Shown here piece by piece: positions 46,188-58,099 of a DNA stretch of 64,000 bases. Location: assembly GCF_014529535.1 (NCBI RefSeq), contig NW_023504022.1, forward strand, positions 4,150,986 through 4,214,985, in the 5' to 3' direction. Both the position numbers and the translations under genes were made by a program. The notes below the pieces were generated by a model. It had not been told where the DNA came from, did no database searches, and saw only the letters and a program-made list of their open reading frames with translations. The first letter of the stretch is position 1; each line of letters opens with the position of its first letter. The DNA is from Bradysia coprophila. Taxonomy: Eukaryota; Arthropoda; Insecta; Diptera; Sciaridae.

Positions 46188-46631
46188 CAAGGTTCTGGAA
46201 GATCAGGTTAAGACAGCCACGAAGGCGGGTGACAACGAAATTGATAAATGCACTCAGTCCAGATTGTGAGTGAAATCCAAGGTTCTGAAAGACCCAGGCT
46301 AAGACAACTCTAAGTTGATCACGACGGCGGTAACAAAAACAAAATTCCGAATTTTCCTAGAAAACATTTTCTTCGAGTTAATTTCACACACAATCTGTAT
46401 TGAGTGCGTTTATCGATTTCGGTGTCACCCGCCTTCGTGGGTGTCTTAACCTGTTCTTTCAGAACCTTGGTGAAATCAACTTGAAGAAAATGTTTTTTTA
46501 GGAAAATTCGGAATTTTGTTTTTGTTACGTTGCCTTTTCCATTTAAACTTCGTAGCCGTTGAACTCAATTTTTATGTCACCGCCTTCGTGATCAACTCAG
46601 AGTCGTATTAACCTGTTCTTTCAGAAGCTTG
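46188..46631. mobile_element. hAT-like MITE carrying a nested copy of its own family
   Basis: Outer element flanked by GATTTTAC (46180-46187, 46632-46639). The left end CAAGGTTCTGGAAGATCAGG and right end CTGTTCTTTCAGAAGCTTG match the 34721 element. Removing 46278-46469 plus one GTGAAATC restores collinearity with that element. Confidence 0.88.
46278..46469. mobile_element. Inner hAT-like MITE (192 bp)
   Basis: Ends CAAGGTTCTGAAAGACCC and TTCTTTCAGAACCTTG, flanked by perfect 8-bp GTGAAATC (46270-46277, 46470-46477), inserted in a copy of the same family. Confidence 0.88.
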
Positions 46632-46639
46632 GATTTTAC

Positions 46640-47664
46640 GTGGATACAACAAAAGAAAACATAAAAAGTAGACGATGAAAGCTGTGTTTCGTACATCAAG
46701 TACGATTTCTGAAAGTTCTATGTTTGACTTTCGATGAGATTTCCAATAGAAGGAAACGACAAATGATGAGAATTGTATTTTTAACCGATAGAGCTAAAGA
46801 AAGCGAATGAATCGGATTTGTCTCTGATTTTATATTGTCGTTTGCAATTTTCAAAGTTAATTTTGACCAGTTGACCAGCCCTGACCAGTTGACATTAGTT
46901 TTTCTTCACCTTATTCAATGGCTAAATTAACAATAATTTGGACGAAATATCCTCTTGCCGCAAAATAACAAATGTGCCCAGTCTAATAGGAACAATAAAC
47001 CAAGTTCCTTTCTACCATTTCCTGTAATCTGTCGAAATCACTCTTAAAAACTTCGCTTACAATTGCTGATTGCAGAAAAAGGATTTCTCCGTTCCATCTT
47101 GTGCATTGGGACTAATGAGAATGTTGAATTATTTGACTTAAATAAAAATGAATGAATAAAGTTACAGGGAATTAAATTTAAATTAAAAGAAGAAAAAAAA
47201 GAATCAAATTGCAACTCTTTATATACAAAGAAAGAAAGAAAAAAATTAGAAAGAGACAAACGATAAAAATGAATAAATTTAATTAAAATAATGCAGTAAC
47301 GTGCAATGATCCTATTATCAATTTATATGAAAAAAAAAAATGCAAAAAAATTTCATTTTGTAAAAAATTTAATGAAAAAAATGACAAAAAAAATTATGAA
47401 AAAAAAAGTTTAAAGAAAATTGTAATAAAAAAGAAAGCAAACAGAAACGCTAAATTATGAAAATGATTCAATATAAGAACGTTATTTTCAGAAACACACG
47501 TGCATAATAATTGTATACTTGAAATGAAGTTTAAGCAAAATGTAAAGTAAATTCAATGATTATGATGAAACCAATAAAAAAAATCAAAAATAAAAATCTT
47601 ATTTTCTTTGCGACCTTGACTCAAAAGTCGACAAGGGTATCACAAGGGTATTAACAGTTTTATG
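46640..47664. other. Intergenic; A-rich low-complexity tract ~47160-47450
   Basis: Long A-rich stretch with GAAAGAAAGAAA-type repeats. No gene. Confidence 0.55.
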
Positions 47665-49158
47665 TTAAGAGTGATATCGCCAAATCTTCAGGTGATTGGG
47701 AAACAAGCGGTCTCCGATTTTAATGAGTGATAGCTCGTTGGATTCGTCTTTCAATTCTAGGAAACACGTGTCTTTCACTTATTCTTTAAAAAAATTGTTT
47801 TCTGTGAAAACCGCTCAAAAGTGAAGACATGTCAGAGGGTACCGAAAACAGTTTTTCGGCAATAACTCAAGAAAAAATTATTTTAAATTGTTGTAATGTT
47901 GTACGATTGTCGGCCTTGGAAAGACCTACAGGTAGAGTATACGCACCGCTTGGTACTAGTTGATCCACGAGAGTTATGACTAGAAATATAGTGAATGTTC
48001 GGAGAGTCCGGATTCTCTGCAGCTTCGATGTTCCGCGGAACTGAGTATGGGGTGTAGTAGTTGGCCTCACCTACTATCGTCCCACATATAAATGAATATA
48101 CTTTTGTGCTGCAATCTTACAGAAGTCTTAGAAAAAAAGTTGGTGCCAAATTGCAAATTTTTTCCTTCTTTCTGAGGGCCCAACTGCCAGAACAGCGTGT
48201 GGAACGGTTCTACGTGAGTAATTTTGTATCGTCTACTATTCCCTTACCGTATACGCTTCACTTTGACTCGAATATAGGTCGTTACAACATATCCAGTGTT
48301 AGTAATTCTTGTGAAAAATTATTAAATTTTTCTCGGAGGATTTTAGTCAAATAAAGTGTTAGCGTATAGCAAATGACCTCAGGAGTCCGGAACGGTAATT
48401 AGTTTTTCAATTGGACCAATATTTGCTACGTGACAGGAGTTTGGAAAAACGATACGATCAAGTGGGGGCAAACGGTTTTCAAAAATGATTTTTCTCTTGA
48501 TATTACTACACTATTAGTCTATCTGATATATTCGCGACATAGCGAAGCGTTTTTCTATTGATAAGGTGAAAGAAGAGCAGACAATAAAAAATGATTGCCG
48601 TAGTACCGTTCCAGATGCTGTTCCAGCAGTTGGGCCCTCAGAAAGATGGAAAAACTCTACATTTTGGCACCAACTTTTTTTCCAAGACTTCTGTAGGCTT
48701 GCAGCACAAAAGTACTGGGTTCATTTATATGTGCAACGATAGTGGGTGAGGCCAGCTACAACACCCCATACTCAGTTCCGTGGAACATCGAAGCTGCAGA
48801 GAAGGCGGACTCTCCGAACATTCACTATATTTCTAGTCATAACTCTCGTGGATCAACTAGCACCAAGCGGTGCGTATACTCTACCTGTAGGTCTTTCCAA
48901 GGCCGACAATCGTCCAACATTACAACAATTTAAAATAATTTTTTCTCGAGTTATTGCCGAAAAACTGTTTTCGGTACTCTCTGACATGTCTTCACTTTTG
49001 AGCGCTTTTAACGGAAAACAAATTTTTTTAAGAAAAAGTGAAAGACACATGTTTCCTAGAATTGAAAGACGAATCCAACGAGCTATCACTCATTAAAATC
49101 GGAGACCGCTTGTTTTCAAAGTTAAAATCACCTGAAGATTTGGCGATATAACTCTTAA
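47665..49158. mobile_element. 1.5-kb foldback element G2, same ends as G1
   Basis: The ends TTAAGAGTGATATCGCC and GGCGATATAACTCTTAA match G1. Arms of ~550 bp pair (for example GACATGTC near 47827 and 48983; CCAACTGC.../GCAGTTGGG near 48180 and 48627) around a ~385-bp loop at about 48215-48600. ORFs in the arms mirror one another and are not genes. Confidence 0.85.
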
Positions 49159-50599
49159 GTGCCCTATATTCTAATGTCAGGTTTTCACGACTGATAACGA
49201 AGTGGTGCTGTACCTGCTATCTCCATTAAATTATTAGAGAAATTTTATACAGTCGGATACATTCAAATAAGTGATGCATTTTCTTTCAGCTGCTTTTCAG
49301 CAGATCCACTCAGACAAACAACATTGCTTACACCTGTTTATTCGGGTGAAATAGGTACGTGCGTAAGAAAAATCTTTTGTTCACTTATACAGCATCAGCC
49401 GGAAAACCGCCGAGACAAATGAGTCACTTCTTTTAAAGTCGCCGACTGTAGTTACCACCATTCCGTTCCATTCCATGTAGTCCACCTATGACTGATTGTC
49501 AAATGAACTACGAATAGCCCCGGAACGAAGCAATGTTGGATCGCACTAGATTTACGCACCAACTAGGTATATGGATTTGCTTGGGGCTACGATCTCATCT
49601 GGTTTCTTTATAAATTATCGACTGAATTACAATTTTCTGTCATCTGAGCATTTCGAACTTTGAAATGGTAGCGGAGAACTAATCATGCACAGCATGAGCA
49701 CAAACGTGAAGTATGATGCATTCTGAAAATGCAAGCAAAATGTAACACTGTTAACCGAGGATTTAGAATAACTATTACTGCTTAGTCCTAGAATGGTAAT
49801 CGAAGTTAAAATAAGAGACAAGAGTCTAAATATGTAACACAGTCTGAAGGACATAGAGCTATCAAAACTGAACGAGTAATACATCTTACTATGGAGTATG
49901 AACCGTTAGTTTAAAAAATGATCATGACAAGGGTTCGGGACTGAGCCGCCAGTTCAAATATTTTTAGTCTCAGTCTGAAACTTACTTACTTTTGATGAAA
50001 AGTTGACCACGATTAATGACCACGTATGTACATCACAGTGTTTCTGTATTAATTAACTGCAACAATAAATTGATTATGGCTCTCGACATCAGTAACTTAA
50101 CCTGGAAATTTTATTTGTCATCTACTTCAATTGTTTTCCAGAGACAATTTCTGTTGAATTTATATTTATATTTTGTCCCCCTCTCATCATTTTTATTGCA
50201 CCTTTATGATTGGCCACGCCATTTGACTGAACTATAATTATTTTCAATAAATTTCTATGAAACACTCAACAAAATCTAATTAGGTTTATCAACATCAACT
50301 ATTCCTTCGTGTAAGTTTGACCTTCCTTCACGTTGTGTAGTAAAATTTATTACGCCATTGTGGATAGTGACCTCAAATCGATTTAATATCATCTGGGTTG
50401 TTCCATTATTCGCTCCCTTAAAATAGAAACTAATTTATACATTTGTCGTATCTGTGTATTTTCCTAATTAGGTAGGTCATACTGGATATGTTCTTAGCAG
50501 AGGCTGGGAGGTCTACGTTACTTGCATGATGAATCGAATTGGAAAAGAGTCACTAGATCTGGATTTCATGGTCGTCTTGATCTTGAAACGGCACACCAT
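49159..50599. other. Intergenic, no gene accepted
   Basis: A phase-compatible exon-like stretch at 49301-49354 was considered and rejected. Otherwise AT-rich with no domain. Confidence 0.5.
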
Positions 50600-50737
50600 T
50601 CCAACCTGAAAATCCTGAAACTTGACAGTGCTCCATACAAAATTTGACACTGTAAAAAGAGTGGGGATAAAATTACATACAAAAAGTACTCTATTTGGCA
50701 GCTGTCATAAATAGCACTCTTGCTTGAAGTGCGTTGA
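50600..50737. repeat. Partial MITE, GCTTGAAGTGCGTTG family
   Basis: Ends CACTCTTGCTTGAAGTGCG like the copies at 310, 4893 and 6328. The left terminal repeat is absent. Confidence 0.5.
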
Positions 50738-50818
50738 TTTCATCCATTTTCAATCAATTTGTCATCGGATTCACATTTTCTGGTTGAAGACTCTGACTTT
50801 CAGCCTAAGGGAATAATC

Positions 50819-52053
50819 AAACATAGCTAACGCCGACCCGTACGAAACACCTATTCGTATCAAAAGCCTTTAATGTGAAACTCTTCATTTCTCTTACTTC
50901 ATTTTCTTCTCTGCTGAAAAACTATTCTCCCTTTAAAATCACTTACATTATCCACTCTTTGCCTTGTTATCATATACAACTAAATTGCCGGAGGCAATAT
51001 AGACAGCCCCGTACGAAGACAAATTTCATAAATTCCTATTTAAACAGCTATATACCGCTATATTTAACTATATTTCACTATAAATAAACATTTCACAGAG
51101 GAATATGCTATTATATAGCTCTATATGCCTGTATATAGCCCAATATAGCTGTATATAGGTATATATAGATGTCCGTATATGGAATCCCTGAAACCCCACA
51201 CACATAACAAATTATTTCCATGTTAACAGAAACTCTCTAAGCATCATTTTTCCCAAGATATTTCTATTTTACTAAAATCCAATATGGCCGCCGGCAGCCA
51301 TTTTGTTAGGAGACCGGAAATAGTACCGATGCTTTACATTCGTTAATACCTTTTAAACAAAAAAAAATTCATGAAATTCGGTCAAAATTTACTCGAGATA
51401 TTGTCAAAATACACCACTTTCACTGTACTTCCGAGTAGCCAGATAAGAGCTCACTCCAAGAGACCTAGCTCACGCTCCGGAGAACATAATTTCATTAAAA
51501 AAAAATTCCCTGATTGGTACGGTCAATACCTATCTAATAAAGCTAAAACAGACGAAATATGTTCAAATGTGGCCGACCTACAAGCAAAAACTGCTTGCCG
51601 CCCTGTGCCTGTTCCACACCAAGGGGTCTAACTCACGAGTCGGTCATCCGATTTCCATAAACTTTTTTTTTGTCGATCGGTATTGTAAATACCTTTTATT
51701 TGACGTATCACTTACAAGTTTAACGTTTAAATGTCCGGAGATATCTTCGAAAAACCGTAAAGCACTTATTGGGCCACAGCTCGGGAGGGGTCGATCCAAA
51801 ATCACTCATCTTCGAACTTAGCCTGTCTTTTGACATTACCAAACGGGAAAAAAAAGAATTTTCAAAATCGGATGCGTTTTACTCAAGTTATCGTGCAGAC
51901 AGACAGACGGACAGACGGACATTTTTTTTTTCGCGGATTTGGCATCTCTAGACAACCACAATAGGTTTCCCCTTACTCAGGGAGTCCAATTCGACGTGTT
52001 ACAAACGTATGCGTAAACCTATAAGACCCCAGTACTTCGTACGGGTCTAAAAA
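50819..52053. mobile_element. Family A repeat, copy A3 (reverse)
   Basis: Uninterrupted ~1.23-kb copy from AAACATAGCTAACGCCGACC to AGTACTTCGTACGGGTCTAA. It is the cleanest reference for A1. It contains GCCGCCGGCAGCCATTTTGT and GACAGACAGACGGACAGACG near the right end. No transposase. Confidence 0.75.
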
Positions 52054-52133
52054 TTCAGTAGTTAAAACACGGCCAAATGCATGGTTTTCAGCAAAACATC
52101 ACTCTTCAAAAACATCAAATAACAGACAAAACA

Positions 52134-53255
52134 AAACATAGCTAACGCCCACCCGTACGAAACACCTATTTGTATCAAAAGCCTTTACTGTGAAACTCTT
52201 CATTTCTTTTACTTCATTCTCTACTGAAAAGCTATTCGCCCTTTAAAATCACTTACGTTATCCACTCTTTGCCTTGTTATCATATACAAATAAATTGCCG
52301 GAGGCAATATAGACAGCCCCGTACGAAGGCAACTTTCATAAATTCCTATTTAAACAGCTATATACCGCTATATTTACCTATATTTCACTATAAATAAACA
52401 TTCCACAGATGAATTTCCTATTATATAGCTCTACATGCCTGTATATTGCTCAATATAGGTGAATATAGATATATATAGAAGTCCATATATGGAATGCCTG
52501 AAACACCCCACACACATAACAAATTATTTCCATGTTAACAGAAACTCTCTAAGTACCATTTTTCCCAAGATATATCACTTTTATTAAAATCCCATATGGC
52601 CACCGGCAGCCATTTTGTTAGGAGACCGGAAATTTTACCGACGCTTTACATTCGTTAATACCTTTCAAACAAAAAAAAAATCATGAAATTCGGTCAAAAT
52701 TTACTCGAGATATTGACAAAATACTCCACGTTCACTGTACGGCCGAGTAGCCAGATAAGAGCTCACTCCAAGAGACCTAGCTCATAGAACATATTAATAT
52801 ATAACCTAGAACATAATTTCAAAAACTTTTTTTTCCCTGATTGGTACGGTCAATACCTATCTAATAAAGCTAAAACTGCTTGCCGCCCTGTGCCTGTTTC
52901 ACACCAAGGGGTCTAACTCACGAGTCGGTCAGCTGACAAGTGTAGTGCTTAAATGTCTGGAGATATCGTCGAAAAACACTTAGGCACTTATTGGGCCCCA
53001 GCTCCGGAGAGGTGGATCCGAAATCACCCATCTTCGAACTTAGCCTGTCTTTTGACATTACCAAACGAGGAAAAAAAGAATTTTTAAAATCGGATGCGTT
53101 TTACTCAAGTTATCGAGCAGACAGACAGACGGACATTTTTTTTCACTGATTTGGCATCTACAATAGGTTTCCCCTTACTCAGGGAGTCCAATTCGACGTG
53201 TTACAAACGTATGCGTAAACCTATAAGACCCCAGTACGTCGTACGGGTCTAAAAA
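52134..53255. mobile_element. Family A repeat, copy A4 (reverse), tandem to A3
   Basis: Same limits as A3 with small internal deletions. The ~80-bp sequence following A3 (TTCAGTAGTTAAAACACGGC onward) also follows A4, so A3 plus its linker was duplicated as one ~1.3-kb block. Confidence 0.75.
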
Positions 53256-53764
53256 TTCAGTATTTAAAACACGGCCAAATGCATGGTTTTCAGCAAAGCA
53301 TCACTCTTCAAAAACATCAAATAACAGACAAAAATCGCCAACAAAAAAGGTCATGAACAGAATAGAAAGTGGACAGCAAAAATTTTATTTTGCTGACAGT
53401 TTGTTGGTGACCCGTCGACGAAAAAGATTCTCTCCCGTAAAAATATATCTCATATAATATAAGGTAGGTGCTCATATTATACACGATCGTGGTCGTTGTT
53501 GTTGCAATATGCGTGAATAAAACATTATTCGGATATTGGCTCTCATCATCGTGTTCGGAAATTTATATAAAATCTTTCACAAATAGGCCCAAAAGTCTCT
53601 CTTGTAGCTGCGATTTTTGCAAAATATTCTCTTTTCCGAAGGATTGTTATTCCAATATATACGAACGATGATGACATGTTCATATGCTTTTCTTAAAAGT
53701 AGTTTTAGTCACCAGAGACCTTCCTGCAATCAATCATTCATTGTGAAAACTTAACAAAGACAAA

Positions 53765-54406
53765 ATGAGGTGAGTCTCGAACGTTTTGTTCAACAAAAAA
53801 TGAATGTTCCAGCAGAGTGATACACATTTTGTAACTTTCGCTTTCGATACAATGATTTTCCTTTCGTTTATTGTGTATTGATACCAGTGTTGTACCTAAA
53901 GTGAAGTTATTTCGTCTGCGTTTTATTAAATAACAAACATGTTCGTTTCCAGTAAAATTGCTGTGGTTGCGTTATTCGCCATTTGTTCGATTACCTATGT
54001 TCAAGGTAACATCTTCACAAATGCCATCAATGACGGTATTTATTCGGTGATCGACATACTACTGAAAGATAAGTACCAAGACAATCCTCGGAAAGCGGAA
54101 TGCATGAGTGAGGATTTCAAGCGAAATCATATCGCTGACAAATTCTATTCGACTGATCTGCTCGTCAATCAGGAGAAATTATCGCGTGAACTTCAACCGT
54201 ACATCGATGCAGCCAATTTAAGTGTGTAGTGGAAATTTGTGTGCGGAAAATTTCGATGATTTTTAAATGCATTTCGTCTATTTTCCACAGAATGCGATGT
54301 GGTTGCATTTTTGCTCAGCCCATTGGGCATTGGCATCATGGTTCTCATCGCTTGCATGTTGGCCATTTCATGCATTTGCTGCTTGATTCGTTGCATTTGC
54401 AGATAG
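53765..54406 (+). CDS. Small signal-peptide, single-TM protein of unknown function
   Basis: Three coding exons: 53765-53769 (ATGAG|GTGAGT), 53953-54221 (TTTCGTTTCCAG|T) and 54291-54406; 129 aa. Residues 1-20 (MSKIAVVALFAICSITYVQG) are a signal peptide. Residues 21-94 are a hydrophilic extracellular/lumenal part with cysteines 52 and 93 and the stretch ECMSEDFKRNHIADKFYSTD. Residues ~96-122 form one transmembrane helix. The tail is short and cysteine-rich (CICCLIRCICR), possibly palmitoylated, which is inference. The first exon holds only five coding bases. An ATG at 53939 is in frame but sits inside the acceptor's pyrimidine tract, so I prefer the spliced start. I do not recognise the family. 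The gene is flanked by family A repeats upstream and a hAT element downstream. Confidence 0.75.
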
Positions 54407-54609
54407 ATTGGACGGTCGACTAAAACTATAATTTGTTGTGCAGAATACCCCGTGTGCTCAGAAAAATAACTCAAAAACATTCCAAACAATTCTCAGATGA
54501 ATCTTCAAACTATTTTCGTTTTTTGTAATACTTTTTTGATGTACGAACTTCTATGATTAAGAACTTGTTACCTCATATCAGCCGAAATTTATATATAATT
54601 AACTTATAC

Positions 54610-54615
54610 AATAAA
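54610..54615 (+). promoter_or_regulatory. Polyadenylation signal AATAAA
   Basis: About 205 bp after the stop of the small TM protein gene, in AT-rich sequence. Confidence 0.5.
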
Positions 54616-54822
54616 TTTACTGATTTTTGGGTAAAAATATACATGAAAATGATGATAATAAACGGCTTGAAGGTTGATTTTCCATTGTATGTGACGGCAA
54701 TTAAGTTTTCGTTTAAACAAAACGAATAGACGGAAAGAACAATATATGCAATAGTTGCGTGCGCAGCAATGCAGAATGAGTAACAACGAATTGTTCGTTG
54801 CATTATATGCGCACTGTACAAT

Positions 54823-56440
54823 CAGAGCCGGATTAACCCATGGGCAAAGTGGGCCCGGCCCAGGGCGCTGGGAAAATAGAGGCGCTGAGAAATTAAATTT
54901 TTTCGACAGTGTAATCATTTCACGTTCAACATAAGTCATGTACAAATCAACGTCGATTAAAAAAAATTCGCGCTCGCTTCGCTTGCATCTGTACATTACA
55001 TTCTTGGGGTAAATGTGAGCTACAAGAAATGCATATATACATCTAACTTGATATTTTTGAATAATACACGCACATCGACTAACCCAAGGCTGTTCGTATT
55101 TGGTTATTTAAAGCGTTTTTATGATGGTCCTGCTTTAGAAAAGTTGAACTTTGAGGCTTCTGGCTGAAGACACTATCAATAATTTTCAATAACCATTCCA
55201 TTGCTTCATTTTCGTCAGCCGCCGGTGATAGTCGGATGATGGAAAGCTTTTAGCTCATGAGGAATTTTCGAAAATTTTGTAAATTCCTCATGAGCTGAAA
55301 CCTGCTCATGATCGCCGGACAACGGGAGTTTGGAACAAATAAAGCAGCTGGAAAAGCTGCAGAACAAATCCGTTTCCGCCCATTGAAAATTGTTCATGGC
55401 ATACATTCGCGATTTTTTTTGTCGAAATCCAAGGCCAATTACCTAAATTTCAAGATCTAACACTTTCAGAACGAAGACAAAGGATCATTCTAGAGTGCCC
55501 TAAACTTCAATACTTTTGGGATCCCGAGTCCTAGATTCTTGAAATTGCTTCAACGCAAGTCGTTTTTTCCGAATCATGACCTTACCCAACGCACTGCTCC
55601 TAGCATGAACATAAGAAATATTTGGAGGCTGATGAAGTCACAGTAGGCACTGCGTTTCTTTCGTGAAGATAGGTGACTTGTTTTAGTTGTGTGAGTTCAA
55701 CACAAAAGCCTCCAAATTCGACGTTTGTCAAAGTAGTGTTCATGCTAGGAGCAGTGCGTTGCCTTACCAAGTAGAGTAAATCTCGCAATATAATGAAACT
55801 GTAACAGTATCACAAATATTGTGTCAAAAATTCACGTTTTTTTCTTGGTTTTTCCTCACAACGCGTTCATGTTCTAACGATCTTCCAAGGGAAGTGAAAA
55901 GTGAGAATAATGAGAGGACATTCGAGTGTAAATTGAAAGAACACCTGAATGAAACTATAGAATTGTGATGTAAATTTGAATTGTAGTGTTCATTTTTCAA
56001 TGTCTGTGATTATGGAACTTTGTATTTGAAAATAGCTATTTGCTAAATAAATTTGTTTGATTTGATTTGTTCCTAGAAAAAATTGTTTCGGATTCATTCT
56101 ACAAACTTCAAACTTAAAATCCCGAAAAATACGAGCGAAACCTTTTTATAACTTTACTTGAATTTTGTTTGTGGGAAAGTTTTGCGAATTAATCACGAAA
56201 ACTCTGGTTATATCATATATCTCTCATTCATATATGGTTATATGTTATCATAAGCTTGCCACCTCGCCTCGCTCGCCGTTTCTAACTTCACATTACTTAG
56301 AAAATAATATTCTTGAGGAAATGTTGAAAACATTTTATTTGATTTGGTTGACAATGTAGGAAACAATTTCTTTAATAAATTTTTCATGCGGCGCTGCAAG
56401 GCTCGTTGCCCAGGGCGCTGTAAATGCTAATCCGGCCCTG
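54823..56440. mobile_element. hAT element, 1.6 kb, non-autonomous or decayed
   Basis: The ends CAGAGCCGGATTAACCCATG and GCTAATCCGGCCCTG are inverted, with GGGCGCTG on both sides. The flanks are a perfect 8-bp duplication, TGTACAAT (54815-54822, 56441-56448). Internal palindromes lie at ~55243-55308 (GCTCATGAGGAATTT) and ~55585-55763 (CAACGCACTGCTCCTAGCAT). No frame resembles an intact hAT transposase, so it is a non-autonomous or badly decayed copy. Confidence 0.92.
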
Positions 56441-56448
56441 TGTACAAT

Positions 56449-57270
56449 GTACAATGGTGACACCGAGACGTTCATGTTATAGACGTATAATCGTTGCTGA
56501 TGCAATATTACGTGCTTCCGTAACGCAAATAGTTAATGTTACCTATACAAAAGCATCGGAATCTTGGAATTTTAAACGACCCTCTCGCAGAACATAACAT
56601 TGCGATACTTAAACACTATCACCTGTAGGTAATCATTGCGACTTCGATAGTAGTAAATAGGTCACTTGCAAAACAAGAATTACCATATTGGCATTAGAAT
56701 GATTCACGTGCTAATACAACCTGTATTTAAAGTGAATCACAGATGGTTCCGCGTAGAATTCATTGTGTGATTGTTAACAATTATTGAGAAAAGTATGATT
56801 TGCTTGTCTTCCAAAGAATGTTTCGCTGAAAATATTTGTGGTCGCTCGAACGTTTTAGAAGAGATTTTCCTGGTACTAGGCCCCATCTTTTGGATGGGTC
56901 AGATCCCTTGACTGACTGACTAATTTTCTCAAGAAGATTTTTGTAATCCGAGCAAAAAAAATCACTCTAAAAGTTATATAAAACTACAAGGGTATGCGTT
57001 CAGTAGCAAAGTTTAGCTTAGAGATTCTTATTCCCTTTACTTCAATACCACAGATTCTCAATCCACATAAAAAACTTCGTTCATATCACGTACTTCAAAA
57101 TGGCTCATACGTATTTTCAGTACTTAATCGATGCTTTGCTGAAAAGTATACATTTGGGTGATTTTTAAATACTGTCTTTTGATGATATATTTCCACCAGA
57201 ATCATTTTTCAAGTATGTACGACTGCAATAACGACCACGAATTGTTAGCTTTCAACATAAAACAGATTAG
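56449..57270. other. Intergenic with one repeat end
   Basis: About 56872-56920 is the reverse of the sequence near 30659-30706 (AAGATGGGGCCTAG with CAGTCAAGGGATCTGACC). Nothing else recognised. Confidence 0.45.
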
Positions 57271-57277
57271 GTTGTAG

Positions 57278-57455
57278 CAATACTCTCTCTAGCAACCAAA
57301 CTCTCAATTCTCTGTGTCAAATTCACACCTTATTTCTTTGTATTTTACAAACACTATTTTACATTTTGACTAACTACGCTGTAATTTACATGTGAAGGCT
57401 ACTTGATTCTTTTACCACCTTAATAAAAGTAGTTTGGTTGCTAGAGAGGGTATTG
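57278..57455. mobile_element. MITE, copy 2 of the CAATACTCTCTC family
   Basis: Inverted ends CAATACTCTCTCTAGCAACC and GGTTGCTAGAGAGGGTATTG, flanked by perfect 7-bp GTTGTAG (57271-57277, 57456-57462). Homologous to 131-301. Confidence 0.85.
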
Positions 57456-57494
57456 GTTGTAGCAGTTTGACCAACCATGAGAAAACTATGTAAG

Positions 57495-57769
57495 CCGAGG
57501 GGTAATCACTGATTTACTAGCTCAGTAAATCACGGTAAATCACGGTAAATCACAGTAAATCAAGTAAATCAAAAATGAAGTTTCTACTAAATTTGAATCT
57601 ATTTACTTCAATTTGTATTAGTTCATGAAATTTATCCTATATGTTTACGGCCACGATACTTCGAAATGTAATCCAGTGACAATTAAAAATTTTTCAAAAA
57701 TTTTTCAAAATTTTTTGTGATTTACCGTGTTTTACTTGATTTACTGATTTACTAGTGATTACCCCCTTG
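57495..57769. mobile_element. 275-bp MITE with GGGGTAATCACT ends
   Basis: CCGAGGGGTAATCACT on the left and the complement of CAAGGGGGTAATCACT on the right. The flanks are ATGTAAG on both sides (57488-57494, 57770-57776). Inside, GTAAATCACGGTAAATCAC repeats pair with the reverse near 57715. Confidence 0.75.
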
Positions 57770-58099
57770 ATGTAAGCAGTTTATGAAAATTTCGTTACAC
57801 TGGTCACTTTTTTTAGAGCTGATAAAGTTTTTTTTTTATAAAAACATATGGAAGAATGCGACCATGTTTTGACATCTTTTATTGGTATGCTATAGTACAA
57901 TGGTAACTTATATGTTAATTTATTACTATTGATGACAATTTTTGCAACTGTCTCTCTGTCAGAGACACCCAGCCGAACGTGTGCGAGTTTTTCCATTATA
58001 TTGATTAATACTAGAATTTTAGCTAACCACCGATGCCTCTTAAGTTTTATTGTCTGCTAACAGACCCTGGAAAGGGGTGAATTTCTCGCTTACCTCTTA

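Noticed and set aside
49301-49354. Phase-compatible extra dsh exon (ADPLRQTTLLTPVYSGEI)
   Set aside because: dsh already closes at 43508 with VFSYVL, matching the fly C-terminus; the stretch has no known homology and no usable downstream exon.
53939-54229. Start of the small TM protein at the ATG 53939
   Set aside because: That ATG lies in the pyrimidine tract of a strong acceptor; splicing from ATGAG at 53769 gives a cleaner signal peptide.
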